NCBI RefSeq assembly: GCF_036231965.1
Contig: NZ_CP109499.1
Coordinates: forward strand, 4,402,001 to 4,466,000
Direction: 5' to 3'
DNA from: Streptomyces sp. NBC_01428
GTDB taxonomy: Bacteria > Actinomycetota > Actinomycetes > Streptomycetales > Streptomycetaceae
Length of the DNA stretch: 64,000 nucleotides
Under the pieces are notes generated by a model. It did not search any database. It saw nothing but the letters and a program-made list of their open reading frames with translations, and was not told the DNA's origin. Positions 7,691 to 16,397 of the stretch are shown piece by piece; the stretch's first letter is position 1; every line of letters starts with the position of its first letter. A program made the position numbers and the translations under genes.

Positions 7691-9153
7691 TGTCCACCGA
7701 CCAGCGCTCACCCGAAGCGCCCGCCACTCCTCCCGCCACTCCCGCCGACCGTCCGCCGTCACGGACCGCATGGCTCGTCCTGATCGTCGTGGTCATGGCC
7801 GACGTCATGGACCTCATCGACTCCAGCATCGCGACCCTCGCCGGCCCGTCCATCCACGCCGACCTCGGCGGCGGACAGGTCACCGTCCAGTGGGTGCTCA
7901 GCGCCTACACCGCCGCCTTCGCGCTCGGCCTCGTCACCTCGGGCCGGCTCGGGGACGTGCTCGGCCGCCGCCGCCTCTTCCTGCTCGGCATGACCGGCTT
8001 CACCCTGACGTCACTGGCCTGCGGCCTCGCTCCCGACCCGCTCTTCCTGATCGTCGCCCGCACCCTGCAGGGCCTGTGCGGATCGGTGATGATCCCGCAG
8101 GGCATGGCCCTCGTGAAGGTCGTGTTCCCGCCCCGGCACCTGCGCAAGGCGCTGACCCCCGTCGGCCCGCTGATGGGCCTGACCATGGTCGGCGGGCCCA
8201 TCCTGGCCGGCTGGCTGCTCCACCTGGACCTGTTCGGCAGCCAGTGGCGCTCCATCTTCCTCATCAACGTGCCGCTCGGCGTCCTGGCCGGCGCCCTCGC
8301 CTGGCGGGTCCTCCCCCACCGGGGCGGCGAGGACGCCACCGCCCGCCTCGACCTCACCGGCGTCGGCCTGCTCACCGCCGCCTCGGCCCTGCTGATCGTC
8401 CCGCTCATCCAGGGACGCGAACTCGGCTGGCCCGCCTGGACCTACGCCATGATGGCCGCCTCGGTCGCCCTGCTCGCCGCGTTCGTCGTCTCCCAGCGGC
8501 GCAGCCGCCACCCGGTCATCACCCCGTCGCTGTTCCGCAAGCGCAGTTTCGTCGTCGGCCTGCTGATCGTCGCCGGGTTCTACGCCTCGCTCAGCGCGTT
8601 CGTCCTCGTCATCAACCTGCTGCTGCAACAGGGCCTGCACTGGACGCCGCTGCACACCGGTCTCACCCTGATCCCCTGGGCCCTCGGCACGGCCGTCGCC
8701 GTCCTCCTCGCGGGCGCCGTGCTCGCCGAGAAGCTGGGACGAGCGACCCTGCACCTCGGACTGGCCGTCGCGGTCGTCGGCCTGCTGTCCCTGTGGTGGT
8801 CCGTCGCCCACTTCGCCGCCGGCATCACCGTCTGGAACCTGGCCCCCGCGCTGCTTCTCACCGGCTTCGGCTCAGGCCTGGTCTTCGTGCCCCTGGTCGA
8901 CTTCATCATCGGCGACGCCACCGCCGAGGAGGTCGGCACGGGCGCGGGTCTGCTCAACGCGGTCCAGCAGTTCGCGGGCGCGATGGGCGTCGCCGCCCTC
9001 GGCACCCTCTTCTTCGCCCGCGTGGGCCACCCGTCCCTGAGCTCCTACCTCTCCGCGGCGGAACTGATCTTCGCCACGGCGGCAGCCCTGAACTTCCTCA
9101 CCCTGCTCCTGGTCGGCCTGCTCCCCCGCCACGCCCAACAGGCCCACGGCTGA
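7690..9153 (+). CDS. MFS drug efflux transporter (DHA2/EmrB-QacA type)
   Basis: The product (about 487 aa from GTG 7690) is a proton-driven multidrug exporter with 14 predicted helices. It has the DHA2 motif region 'DVMDLIDSSIATLAGPSIHADLGGG', motif A 'GRLGDVLGRRRLFLLGM' between helices 2 and 3, and motif C-like 'GPLMGLTMVGGPILAGWLL'. A GTG six bases earlier (7684) is an alternative start but would lie inside the last operator copy. The gene is divergent from a TetR repressor and preceded by a four-site operator array, so it is almost certainly induced by its own substrate. The drug is not predictable from sequence. Confidence 0.88.
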   Translation: MSTDQRSPEAPATPPATPADRPPSRTAWLVLIVVVMADVMDLIDSSIATLAGPSIHADLGGGQVTVQWVLSAYTAAFALGLVTSGRLGDVLGRRRLFLLGMTGFTLTSLACGLAPDPLFLIVARTLQGLCGSVMIPQGMALVKVVFPPRHLRKALTPVGPLMGLTMVGGPILAGWLLHLDLFGSQWRSIFLINVPLGVLAGALAWRVLPHRGGEDATARLDLTGVGLLTAASALLIVPLIQGRELGWPAWTYAMMAASVALLAAFVVSQRRSRHPVITPSLFRKRSFVVGLLIVAGFYASLSAFVLVINLLLQQGLHWTPLHTGLTLIPWALGTAVAVLLAGAVLAEKLGRATLHLGLAVAVVGLLSLWWSVAHFAAGITVWNLAPALLLTGFGSGLVFVPLVDFIIGDATAEEVGTGAGLLNAVQQFAGAMGVAALGTLFFARVGHPSLSSYLSAAELIFATAAALNFLTLLLVGLLPRHAQQAHG

Positions 9154-9173
9154 ACCCCACCCATCAGGGCATG

Positions 9174-9208
9174 AAAAAACCCCAGGTCACGGCGAGTGAG
9201 TCCTGGGG
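9174..9208 (-). terminator. Intrinsic terminator of tRNA-Thr
   Basis: On the minus strand the arms CCCCAGG and CCTGGGG (9202-9208 and 9180-9186) are followed by six T residues (9179-9174). It lies directly downstream of the tRNA gene. Confidence 0.8.
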
Positions 9209-9217
9209 TAATTCCGA

Positions 9218-9290
9218 GCCGCCTTCGGGATTCGAACCCGAGACCTACGCATTACGAGTGCGTTGCTCTGGCCATCTGAGCTAAGGCGGC
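9218..9290 (-). tRNA. tRNA-Thr (anticodon CGT)
   Basis: The 73-base minus-strand sequence folds as a cloverleaf. The acceptor arms are GCCGCCT and AGGCGGC. The anticodon stem ACGCA/TGCGT holds the loop CTCGTAA, so the anticodon is CGT, which reads ACG. The T arm is CTCGGGTTCGAATCCCGAA-like, with the invariant GTTCGAATC. CCA is not encoded. It is a single tRNA with its own terminator. Confidence 0.95.
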
Positions 9291-9397
9291 GCGCTGCCCA
9301 CACCTATGGTGCGATCAGCAACGCGGTAAGTCTACACAGTTTCGAGGGGTGCTCCGCACACCCCCCGAGGCCCCCGGGGAGTGCGGGTGCAACAGGG

Positions 9398-10981
9398 CTA
9401 TGAGCAGCGCTTTCCCTTCTCCGGAGGGGTCCCCTGGAGGAGGTAGCGGTCGATCGCGGAGTCGATGCAGGCGCTGCCTCGGCCGTACGCGGTGTGCCCG
9501 TCGCCGACGTAGGTGAGGAGGGTCGCGGAGGAGAGCTGGGAGGCGAGGGACTTCGCCCACGGGTACGGGGTCGCCGGGTCCCGGGTCGTGCCGACGACGA
9601 GGATCGGGGCGGCGCCCTTCGCCTCGATGCGGTGCGGTTCCCCGGTGTTCTTCACGGGCCAGTAGGCGCAGTTCAGGGAGGCCCAGGCCAGCCCCTCACC
9701 GAAGACGGGGGACGCCTTCTCGAAGGAGGGCAGCGCCTCCTCGACCTGGTCCGGCGTGGAGAAGGCGGCGGGCAGGTCGAGACAGTTCACGGCGGCGTTG
9801 GCGAACATGAGGTTCGCGTACTTCCCGTCGGCGTCCCGCTCGTAGTAGCTGTCGGAGAGGGCGAGCAGGCCCGCGCCGTCCTTCTCCTTCATCGCGGAGG
9901 TGAGCGCGTCCCGCAGCTGCGGCCACGCCGACTCGTCGTACATCGCCGCGATCACCCCGGTCGTGGCGAGCGCCTCGCCGACCTTGCGGCCGTCCGCGTC
10001 ACCCGCCGGGATCGGCGTCTTGTCGAGCTGCTGGAAGAACGCCTTCAGGTTCCGGCCCACCTCGTCCGGGCCCGTGCCCGCGTCACCCAGCGGGCAGTCG
10101 CTGTGCCGGACGCAGTCCTTCGCGAAGGACTGGAACGCCGTCTCGAACCCCGCCGTCTGCTCCTCGTTGAGCTTGCGCGCGGTCAGGGACGGGTCGAGCG
10201 CTCCGTCCAGCACCAGCCGGCCCGCCCGCTCGGGGTAGAGCCCCGCGTACGTGGCTCCCAGGAACGTCCCGTACGACGCCCCCACGTAGTTCAGCTTCTG
10301 GTCGCCGAGGACCGCCCGGAGGATGTCCATGTCCCGGGCCGCCTCCACGGTGGAGACGTGCCGCAGCAGTTCGGGCGACCGCTCGCCGCAGCCCTCCGCG
10401 AACTTCTTGTATGCGGCGACCAGTTGGTCCGTCTCCCGGCCGTCGTCCGGCGTGCTGTCGGTCTGGGTGTACGTGTCCATCTCGGGGCCGGTGAGGCACT
10501 CGACCGGCTCGCTGCGGGCCACACCGCGCGGGTCGACCGCGACCATGTCGTAGCGGGCGCGGACGTCCGCCGGATACCCGATGCCGGCGTACGACTGGAG
10601 GTAGCCGATCGCCGAGCCGCCGGGGCCGCCCGGATTGACCAGGAGCGAGCCGATGCGCTTGCCCGGCCCCGTGGCCTTCTTGCGGGAGACCGCCAGTCGC
10701 ACGTCACCGGCGTCCGGCTTCGCGTAGTCGAGGGGCGCCTTCATCGTGGCGCACTCGAAGCCGGGGACACCGCAGCTGCGCCAGTTCAGCTTCTGCGCGT
10801 AGTACGGCGACAGCGCCGCCGGAGTGGCACGCGGCAGCGCGGTCAGCACCGCGTCCGCCTTCGCGGCCGTCGCCGTGGAACTCCCGGAGGAGCAGGCGGA
10901 GATGAGCAGCGCCGCGGCGGCCAGCAGCACGCCGCTCGCACGGAGGGGTCGGGTCGGCCGGGAGGTGCGCCTCAGGTCCAT
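9398..10981 (-). CDS. Secreted lipoprotein alpha/beta hydrolase, tripeptidyl-aminopeptidase-like
   Basis: The product (527 aa) begins MDLRRTSRPTRPLRASG and has a lipoprotein signal ending in the lipobox LLISAC, so it should be tethered outside the cell. The hydrolase core shows the oxyanion segment 'LLVNPGGPGGSAIG', the nucleophile elbow 'YVGASYGTFLGA' (GxSxG), the acid in 'VVGTTRDPATPY' and the histidine in 'GDGHTAYGRGS'. The last two lie in a TAP-like C-terminal domain. This is the layout of Streptomyces SlpD/SlpE/Tap peptidases and mycobacterial Hip1, which remove short peptides from protein N-termini. Longer starts are open but lack a signal peptide at the right place. A 12-bp palindrome lies just upstream. 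Confidence 0.85.
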   Translation of the reverse strand: MDLRRTSRPTRPLRASGVLLAAAALLISACSSGSSTATAAKADAVLTALPRATPAALSPYYAQKLNWRSCGVPGFECATMKAPLDYAKPDAGDVRLAVSRKKATGPGKRIGSLLVNPGGPGGSAIGYLQSYAGIGYPADVRARYDMVAVDPRGVARSEPVECLTGPEMDTYTQTDSTPDDGRETDQLVAAYKKFAEGCGERSPELLRHVSTVEAARDMDILRAVLGDQKLNYVGASYGTFLGATYAGLYPERAGRLVLDGALDPSLTARKLNEEQTAGFETAFQSFAKDCVRHSDCPLGDAGTGPDEVGRNLKAFFQQLDKTPIPAGDADGRKVGEALATTGVIAAMYDESAWPQLRDALTSAMKEKDGAGLLALSDSYYERDADGKYANLMFANAAVNCLDLPAAFSTPDQVEEALPSFEKASPVFGEGLAWASLNCAYWPVKNTGEPHRIEAKGAAPILVVGTTRDPATPYPWAKSLASQLSSATLLTYVGDGHTAYGRGSACIDSAIDRYLLQGTPPEKGKRCS

Positions 10982-11002
10982 CTCGCGAGCGTAACCGTGC
11001 GC

Positions 11003-11014
11003 GATCAATTGATC
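11003..11014. promoter_or_regulatory. 12-bp palindrome upstream of the peptidase gene
   Basis: GATCAATTGATC is a perfect AT-rich palindrome centred 28 bases before the hydrolase start codon, where a repressor or the promoter would lie. A second palindrome, CTCGTACGAG, lies at 11035-11044. Confidence 0.35.
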
Positions 11015-11251
11015 ACCTTCAGTCGCCTGTGCGGCTCGTACGAGTGACTCGGTCAACCTGTCACCGGATGCGGCACCCCGTGACCGGGCGGAACGGAAGG
11101 CCACCGCCGTCACGGGGGGGCCTTTGTCACGCGACCGGGCTTGCCTCTCCGTACGGGAGAGACCTGTATGGCGCGGCGGCGCGCCCGGGGCCGGCACCCC
11201 TGCCCGCGGAACGGGTGCCCGAGGGAACCCGGCCCGTCCGCGTGACCCGGC

Positions 11252-12457
11252 TCAGCCCGCCCGCAGCGCCATCGTCATCGCCTCGACCGCGAGCAGCGGG
11301 GCGACGTTGCGGTCCAGTGCCTCGCGGCACGCGGCGATCGCGTCGATGCGGCGCAGGGTCGACTCCGGCGAACTGCCGCGGGCCAGCCGCTCCAGCGTGT
11401 CCCCCGCCTCCGCGTTGGCGATGGCCAGGCGGGAGCCGAGCTGCAGCGCGAGCACGTCGCGGTAGAACATGGTGAGGTCGATCAGCGCCAGGTCGAGGCT
11501 GTCGCGCTGCGTACGCGTTCTTCGGCGCTTCTGCCGGTCCTCCAGCTCCTTCATGACGCCCGCCGTACCCCGCGGCATCCGGCCGCCCTGCGCCGCGCCG
11601 AGGGCCGTCTTCAGGTCCTCGGTCTCCTTGACGTCGACTTCCTCGGCGAGCTGCTTCGCGTCCTCCGAGGCCGTGTCGATCAGCTCCTGAGCCGCCTTCA
11701 GACAACCGCCGACGTCGTCGATCCGCATCGGGAGCTTGAGGACCGCGGCCCGGCGCTGGCGGGCGCTCGGGTCGGTGGCGAGGCGACGGGCCCGCCCGAT
11801 GTGCCCCTGGGTCGCACGCGCGGCGACGGCCGCCACCTCGGGCTCGACGCCGTCACGCCGTACGAGGATGTCGGCGACCGCCTCGACCGGCGGGGTGCGC
11901 AGGGTGAGCAGCCGGCAGCGGGAGCGGATGGTGGGCAGCACGTCCTCGATGGACGGCGCGCACAGGAGCCAGACCGTACGCGGGGCGGGCTCCTCGACGG
12001 CCTTCAGCAGGACGTTGCCCGCGCCCTCGGTGAGGCGGTCCGCGTCCTCGAGCACGATGACCTGCCAGCGGCCGACGGCCGGGGACAACTGCGCGCGGCG
12101 GACCAGCTCGCGGGTCTCCTTGACGCCGATGGAGAGCAGGTCGGTGCGGACGATCTGCACGTCGGCGTGGGTGCCGACCAGGCTCGTGTGACAGCCGTCG
12201 CAGAACCCGCAGCCGGGGACTCCGCCCAGCGCGCGGTCGGGGCTGACGCACTGCAACGCGGCCGCGAAGGCGCGCGCCGCGGTGGAACGGCCCGAACCGG
12301 GCGGGCCGGTGAACAGCCAGGCGTGCGTCATCTTGGACGCCTCGGGGACCGGGGTCCTCGCGGTGACGGCCGTGACGAGGGCGTCGGCGTCCCGGGCAGC
12401 GGCGGCGAGCTGCTCGCTCACCTTCTCCTGGCCCACCAGGTCGTCCCACACAGGCAT
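11252..12457 (-). CDS. holB: DNA polymerase III delta' subunit (clamp loader)
   Basis: The 401-aa protein is the delta' subunit of the clamp-loader complex that places the beta clamp on DNA. It has an AAA+ core: the N-terminal 'VWDDLVGQEKVSEQLAAAA', a Walker-A-like 'TGPPGSGRSTAARAFA', a zinc module ('CVSPDR...GCGFCDGCH'), the sensor/SRC motif 'TIRSRCRLL' and 'NVLLKAVEEP'. The ATG at 12457 follows GGAAGGG. Reading upstream of it gives only low-complexity sequence. The gene lies downstream of tmk on the same strand, a pairing that is common in actinobacteria and other bacteria. Confidence 0.93.
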   Translation of the reverse strand: MPVWDDLVGQEKVSEQLAAAARDADALVTAVTARTPVPEASKMTHAWLFTGPPGSGRSTAARAFAAALQCVSPDRALGGVPGCGFCDGCHTSLVGTHADVQIVRTDLLSIGVKETRELVRRAQLSPAVGRWQVIVLEDADRLTEGAGNVLLKAVEEPAPRTVWLLCAPSIEDVLPTIRSRCRLLTLRTPPVEAVADILVRRDGVEPEVAAVAARATQGHIGRARRLATDPSARQRRAAVLKLPMRIDDVGGCLKAAQELIDTASEDAKQLAEEVDVKETEDLKTALGAAQGGRMPRGTAGVMKELEDRQKRRRTRTQRDSLDLALIDLTMFYRDVLALQLGSRLAIANAEAGDTLERLARGSSPESTLRRIDAIAACREALDRNVAPLLAVEAMTMALRAG

Positions 12458-12718
12458 GGGGCCCGCCCTTCCGTCGCGTTTTGTCGTGCGTCGTCCATTG
12501 TGCGGGTCCCCACCGACAATCGGCCCCGGCGGTCCGATCTCGGCGCCCGCAGCCCGCCGCCTCCGCACTCCACCCGGGCGCGACGCAACGCTAGGTAGCC
12601 CGCCGCGGGACACGCAGAACCGCAAACCCCCTGAGTCGCCGGCCCCGGCCGGTTCCAGGTGCGTACGTTCCCGCACCCACCACCGGCCAGGGTCCGGCGA
12701 CAGGGCTTCTGCCCGGTC

Positions 12719-15700
12719 CTACCGGCGGCGCCTGCCGCGTCCCTCGTCCCGGTCGTCCTCGTCGCGCGGGCCGAGAAGTTCGTCGGCCAGGGTCGGAAGG
12801 TCGTCGAGCGGGGTCTCCTCGGCCCAGTCGGAACGGGGCCGGCGCCGCGGGGTGCCCGTCTCGTCCACCTGAGGCAGTTCACGCGTGCGGTCGACGGAGC
12901 TCTCGGGCTCCTGGGCCGGCGTCGACGCCGGCCGCTCGTCGCGGAAGAAGCCCCGGGGCATCCGGTCGGCCGGAGCACCGGACGGCGCGTCGGCCGAGGC
13001 GTCGGCACCCTGGTCCCGTACCGGAGGAAGCACCGCTGTCTCGTCGGCCGCGCCCGGGGTGACGGGCGGCAGTACCGCGGTCTCGTCCGCCGCGCGGTCC
13101 GGCGTCGGCGGCTTCGGCAGCGTGGCCGTCTCCTCGACGTCGCGCCGCGGCTCCTTGCGGGACGTCGAGCGCGCCCCGGAGCCGCCACGGTCGGTGCCGG
13201 TGCCGGTGCCGGTGTCGGTGTCCGGTCGTACCGCGGGCAGGACGGCCGTCTCGTCCGTCGGCCGCGCGGCAGACGGGTCGGGCACGACGGGCGTGGGCAC
13301 CGTCGTCTCGTTGTCGGGCACCGGAGCCGGTGCGGTGCGCGAGGACCTGGGGGCGGTCTGCCCGGACCCGGACGCCGACGCGTTCGCGGCCTCGTCGGTC
13401 CGGCCCGTGTCGGCACCGGAACCGCTCCGGGTCGTGCCACCGGCCGGCGCACCGGTCCCGAAGCCCGCTCCGGTCTTCGACGCCGCAGAACCGGCCGAAG
13501 CCGCCGCGGCTGCCGAGGCGGCCGCCGCGTCCGCGGCGAGCTGCCGGGCCTGCTCGGCCCGCAGCAGCGCCTCTTCGGCCTTGCGCTGCTTCTCCAGGCG
13601 ACGCTCCTCGGCCTCGGCACGCAGGCGTGCCTCCTCCTCGGCCTGCCGGCGCAGACGCTCCTGCTCGGCGGCGCGGGCCTGCTCCTCCGCGAGCTTGCGG
13701 ACCCGCTCCTCCTCGGCGCGGCGGCGGGACTCCTCGGCGCGCTGCCGGGCCTCCTCCGCCTGCCGCTCGGCCTCGCGCCGCTGCGCCTCCTCCAACTCGC
13801 GCCGCTTGCGCTCCTCCTCCTCGGCGCGCAGCTTCGCGAGCTGTTCCTGGCGCTCGCGCTCCTGGCGCTCCTCCTCGGCCTTGCGGGCTGCCTCGGCCTC
13901 GGCCTTGCGGCGGGCCTCCTCCTCGGCGGCCTTGCGCGCCTCCTCCTGGGCCTTCACCTCGGCCTCGGAGAGGGGCAGCATCATGTCGAGCCGGTGCCGG
14001 ACGACCGTGGTGACGGCCTCGGGCTCCTGGGCCGCGTCGACCACCAGGTAGCGGCCCGGGTCGGCGGCGGCGAGCGTGAGGAAACCGGACCGCACGCGCG
14101 TGTGGAACTCCAGCGGCTCCGACTCCAGACGGTCGGGCGCCTCGGTGAACCGCTCGCGGGCGGCTTCCGGCGACACGTCCAGCAGCACCGTCAGGTGCGG
14201 GACGAGACCGGCGGTCGCCCACCGGTTGATCCGGGCGATCTCCGTCGGGGACAGGTCGCGGCCCGCGCCCTGGTAGGCGACGGAGGAGTCGATGTAGCGG
14301 TCGGAGATGACGACGGCGCCGCGCTCCAGCGCGGGCCGCACCACCGTGTCGACGTGCTCCGCGCGGTCGGCCGCGTACAACAGCGCCTCCGCGCGGTGCG
14401 AGAGTCCGGCGGACGACACGTCGAGAAGGATCGAGCGCAGCCGCTTGCCGACGGGCGTGGCGCCCGGTTCGCGGGTGACGACGACCTCGTGGCCCTTGCC
14501 GCGGATCCAGTCGGCGAGTGCCTGCGCCTGCGTGGACTTGCCCGCTCCGTCGCCGCCCTCCAGGGCGATGAAGAAGCCGTTCGTGGTGGGCACCTCGTCC
14601 GGATCGTCGCCGCCGCGCAGCGCGTCCAGCAGGTCCTTGCGCAGCGGCACCCCGGAACGGTCGTCGACCTTCGCGAGCACCACGGCGGCGACGGGCAGCA
14701 GCAGCGCGCCGACCAGCATCAGGGTGAAGGCGGCGCCACCGTGCGCGAAGACGAACTTGCCGTTCTCCAGGCGGTGCGGGCCGATGGCGGCGGCCACCAG
14801 AGGCGCGACGATCGCGCCGGCCCCCACGAAGAGCCGCACGACGGCGTGCAGGTGCTCGGTGGTCCGGGCGCGCCGGAACTCCTCGGTCTCCTGGTCGAGC
14901 AGGGCGTGCCCGGTGTTGGCGGCGACGCCCGCGCCGACGCCGGCGAAGGCGACGATCAGCAGCACGGTGGTGACATCCGGGACGAGTCCGGCGGCCAGCA
15001 GCGCGACGCCGGTGAAGGCGATCGCGAGGGCCAGCAGGCGGCGCCGGGACAGCGACGGGAGCAGCGAGGGCGCGGTGCGGATACCGGCGACGACACCGCC
15101 GGTCAGGGCGAGCACGAGCAGGCCGTAGGTCACCGGTCCGCCGCCGAGGTCCTTGGCCTCCAGGACGGCGACGGCGACGGCGGCCGCAATGGCTCCGGCG
15201 ACCGCGGCACAGGCCGGCACCAGGAGCGGGATCGCGCCGGTGCGGCCCTTGTCGACGCCGGTGCCGGTCTTCGGGCGGCGCAGTCCTTCGAGCGGCGACC
15301 GCGCGCGCGGAGTACGGACGTCGGGCAGTTCGAGGAAGGTGACGACGGAGAGGCAGGCCGCGAAGAGGCCGGCCGCGACGTACGAGGCGAGGGCGGCCTG
15401 GTGCTGGTCGAACCAGTCGATCCCGGCGCCCAGCAGGTTGCTGACGAGGGAGACGACGACCAGGGTGGCGGCCGCGACGGGCACCGAGACGAACGCCGTA
15501 CGCAGCGACAGCCGCCGCAGCGCGTCCATGTGGTCGGGCAGCGGGCGCACCGTGGCGCCCTCCAGCGGCGGTGCGGGCAGCAGCGCGGGGGCCGCGCCCT
15601 CCCGGCACACCGACCAGAACCGCTCGGCGACTCCGGCCACGAAGGCGATGACCAGGAGGACGGCGAGGGCGTTGTCCGGGGTCCAGTCGATCCACATCGG

Positions 15701-16102
15701 CGCGACGATGAGGAGGCCGGCCCGCAGACCGTCCGCTCCGAGCATGGTCCAGCGCCGGTCGAGGAGACCGTCGGGTGAGGTCAGGGTGGTCAGGGGGCCC
15801 AGGAGTACGGCTCCGAAGAGCAGCGTCGCGAGGACGCGTGCCCCGAAGACGGCCGCCACGGCGAGGGCCGCTCCGCGGTAACCACCGCCGAAGGAACCCT
15901 CGGAGATCGCCGCCTGCAGGGCGAGGACGACCAGGACGAGCAGGGCGAGCGCGTCCGCGACACCTCCCACAAGGTGCGCGCTCCACAACCGCTTCAACTG
16001 CGGTTGGCGCAACAGCGCGCGCACGGCGCGCTCGCGTGAATCCGCGACCAGGGCGTCGTCGGGGGCCGGATTGTGGGCCGTTGGCTGCTCGGCTCGCGTC
16101 AT
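12719..16102 (-). CDS. tmk: Thymidylate kinase fused to an MFS-like membrane domain and a long coiled-coil/disordered tail
   Basis: The product is 1127 aa, about five times the normal kinase. Residues 1-500 form an MFS-like integral membrane domain with about ten to twelve helices. Residues 504-709 are a complete dTMP kinase: P-loop 'FIALEGGDGAGKSTQAQALA', 'TREPGATPVGKRLR', the DRY-like 'VISDRYIDSSVAYQGAGR' and LID region 'EAARERF'. It converts dTMP to dTDP. Residues 710-870 are an almost uninterrupted Glu/Arg/Lys/Ala coiled coil ('KAEEERQERERQEQLAKLRA'). The rest is disordered, with several ETAVLPxV-like motifs and an Arg-rich end. This fusion is known in Streptomyces. It implies nucleotide kinase held at the membrane, perhaps as part of a scaffold. 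Codon use is uniform across the domains, so I see no sign of a recent assembly. Confidence 0.93.
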   Translation of the reverse strand: MTRAEQPTAHNPAPDDALVADSRERAVRALLRQPQLKRLWSAHLVGGVADALALLVLVVLALQAAISEGSFGGGYRGAALAVAAVFGARVLATLLFGAVLLGPLTTLTSPDGLLDRRWTMLGADGLRAGLLIVAPMWIDWTPDNALAVLLVIAFVAGVAERFWSVCREGAAPALLPAPPLEGATVRPLPDHMDALRRLSLRTAFVSVPVAAATLVVVSLVSNLLGAGIDWFDQHQAALASYVAAGLFAACLSVVTFLELPDVRTPRARSPLEGLRRPKTGTGVDKGRTGAIPLLVPACAAVAGAIAAAVAVAVLEAKDLGGGPVTYGLLVLALTGGVVAGIRTAPSLLPSLSRRRLLALAIAFTGVALLAAGLVPDVTTVLLIVAFAGVGAGVAANTGHALLDQETEEFRRARTTEHLHAVVRLFVGAGAIVAPLVAAAIGPHRLENGKFVFAHGGAAFTLMLVGALLLPVAAVVLAKVDDRSGVPLRKDLLDALRGGDDPDEVPTTNGFFIALEGGDGAGKSTQAQALADWIRGKGHEVVVTREPGATPVGKRLRSILLDVSSAGLSHRAEALLYAADRAEHVDTVVRPALERGAVVISDRYIDSSVAYQGAGRDLSPTEIARINRWATAGLVPHLTVLLDVSPEAARERFTEAPDRLESEPLEFHTRVRSGFLTLAAADPGRYLVVDAAQEPEAVTTVVRHRLDMMLPLSEAEVKAQEEARKAAEEEARRKAEAEAARKAEEERQERERQEQLAKLRAEEEERKRRELEEAQRREAERQAEEARQRAEESRRRAEEERVRKLAEEQARAAEQERLRRQAEEEARLRAEAEERRLEKQRKAEEALLRAEQARQLAADAAAASAAAAASAGSAASKTGAGFGTGAPAGGTTRSGSGADTGRTDEAANASASGSGQTAPRSSRTAPAPVPDNETTVPTPVVPDPSAARPTDETAVLPAVRPDTDTGTGTGTDRGGSGARSTSRKEPRRDVEETATLPKPPTPDRAADETAVLPPVTPGAADETAVLPPVRDQGADASADAPSGAPADRMPRGFFRDERPASTPAQEPESSVDRTRELPQVDETGTPRRRPRSDWAEETPLDDLPTLADELLGPRDEDDRDEGRGRRRR

Positions 16103-16157
16103 CCCGCCAGCCTATCCGGACCCACTGACTCCCCGAAGGGGTGCCCGAACATACGGA

Positions 16158-16185
16158 CGCCCCCGGACCTTTCGGTACGGGGGCG
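16158..16185 (-). terminator. Terminator between topA and tmk
   Basis: CGCCCCCG (16158-16165) pairs with CGGGGGCG (16178-16185) in the 295-base gap between the topA stop and the tmk start. The rest of the gap holds repeated tcggccg words and presumably the tmk promoter. Confidence 0.6.
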
Positions 16186-16397
16186 CACCCGCTCTGACCT
16201 GGGTGGGAAGCCTGTGAACACCGCCGGATCGCGGAAAGTTCACGGGCCGTGGAGCCCGGCTTCGTCGCTCCGTCGGCCGGACCCGCCGGGTCGGCCGACC
16301 AAGTCGGCCGCACCCTTCGGACGTTTCCGGATTCGGCTGGTTTCCACCGGTCCCGGCCGAGTTCGGCCGCGCTGGCCGGCTTCGGGCCGAGGCCGGC

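Noticed and set aside
12659..15778. Thousand-codon plus-strand open frame opposite tmk
   Set aside because: The minus-strand frame encodes a complete thymidylate kinase with membrane helices; the antisense frame has no domain and no start signal.
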